Shown here: one piece after another, positions 63,943-64,000 of the stretch
How the letters are laid out: each line of letters begins with the position of its first letter
How positions within the stretch are numbered: position 1 is the stretch's first letter
Source of the DNA: DAOMNN01 sp035443825
GTDB lineage: Bacteria > Pseudomonadota > Gammaproteobacteria > Burkholderiales > Rhodocyclaceae
Direction of reading: 5' to 3'
Length of the DNA: 64,000 nucleotides
NCBI GenBank assembly: GCA_035443825.1
Contig: DAOMNN010000004.1
Span: 1 to 64,000 of the forward strand
Made by a program: the position numbers and the translations under genes
Notes under the pieces: model-generated
The model's input: only the letters and a program-made list of their open reading frames with translations
The model's database searches: none
What the model was told of the DNA's origin: nothing

Positions 63943-64000
63943 GGGCACGGAGATTCTGGTGGAAAACGGTGATTCAGAAAGGCGCCATTCTAACCCAAGC

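Overview
The window looks like a chromosomal stretch of a GC-rich betaproteobacterium, most likely of the Rhodocyclales (Thauera/Azoarcus/Aromatoleum type). I infer this from the order hemA-prfA-prmC-grxD, algZ-algR, ppc, hemC-hemD-hemX-hemY and hemF-purD-purH-fis-dusB, and from the protein sequences; no database search was possible.

Bases 11-38175 form an integrated genomic island. A tRNA-Phe (GAA) gene enters from the left edge. Its last 45 bases, from the anticodon loop to CCA, recur exactly at 38131-38175, and a tyrosine-recombinase gene starts 266 bases inside the left copy. The island has three parts. (1) The left end (321-3538) carries the integrase, a small GNAT-like protein and a membrane protein. 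(2) Bases 3738-17616 carry an M23-type metallopeptidase without a visible signal peptide, two giant unrecognised proteins (about 2160 and 1718 residues) and a small membrane-anchored protein. This is the least explained part of the window. (3) Bases 17925-35302 carry nine same-strand genes: SNF2 helicase, DUF4145 protein, NYN nuclease-like protein, DUF1156 DNA methyltransferase, DUF262/HNH protein, a protein with a GrpE-like C-terminus, an Hsp70/actin-fold ATPase, a DUF499 ATPase and a second NYN protein with a LOTUS-like tail. I read this as a defence-type locus with a built-in chaperone pair. The right end carries a second, atypical tyrosine recombinase and an AlpA-type regulator/excisionase.

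From 38.2 kb onwards the window is ordinary core chromosome: hemA, prfA, prmC and grxD; a small HPr-rel-A type cluster (possible substrate, PqqD-like chaperone, HprK-related kinase, nucleotidyltransferase); fructosamine kinase, Ser/Thr kinase and argH on the minus strand; algZ-algR; ppc on the minus strand; hemC-hemD-hemX-hemY; and hemF, purD, purH, fis and dusB on the minus strand. A 100-N scaffold gap lies at 62585-62684. It is flanked by an exact 55-base duplication of the fis 3' end, so it is almost certainly an assembly artefact.

How the parts work together: much of the core half is tetrapyrrole synthesis (HemA, HemC, HemD, HemF, with HemX/HemY), plus translation termination (PrfA and its methylase PrmC) and purine synthesis (PurD, PurH). 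The island half is mobile, mosaic in base composition, and probably carries anti-phage functions.
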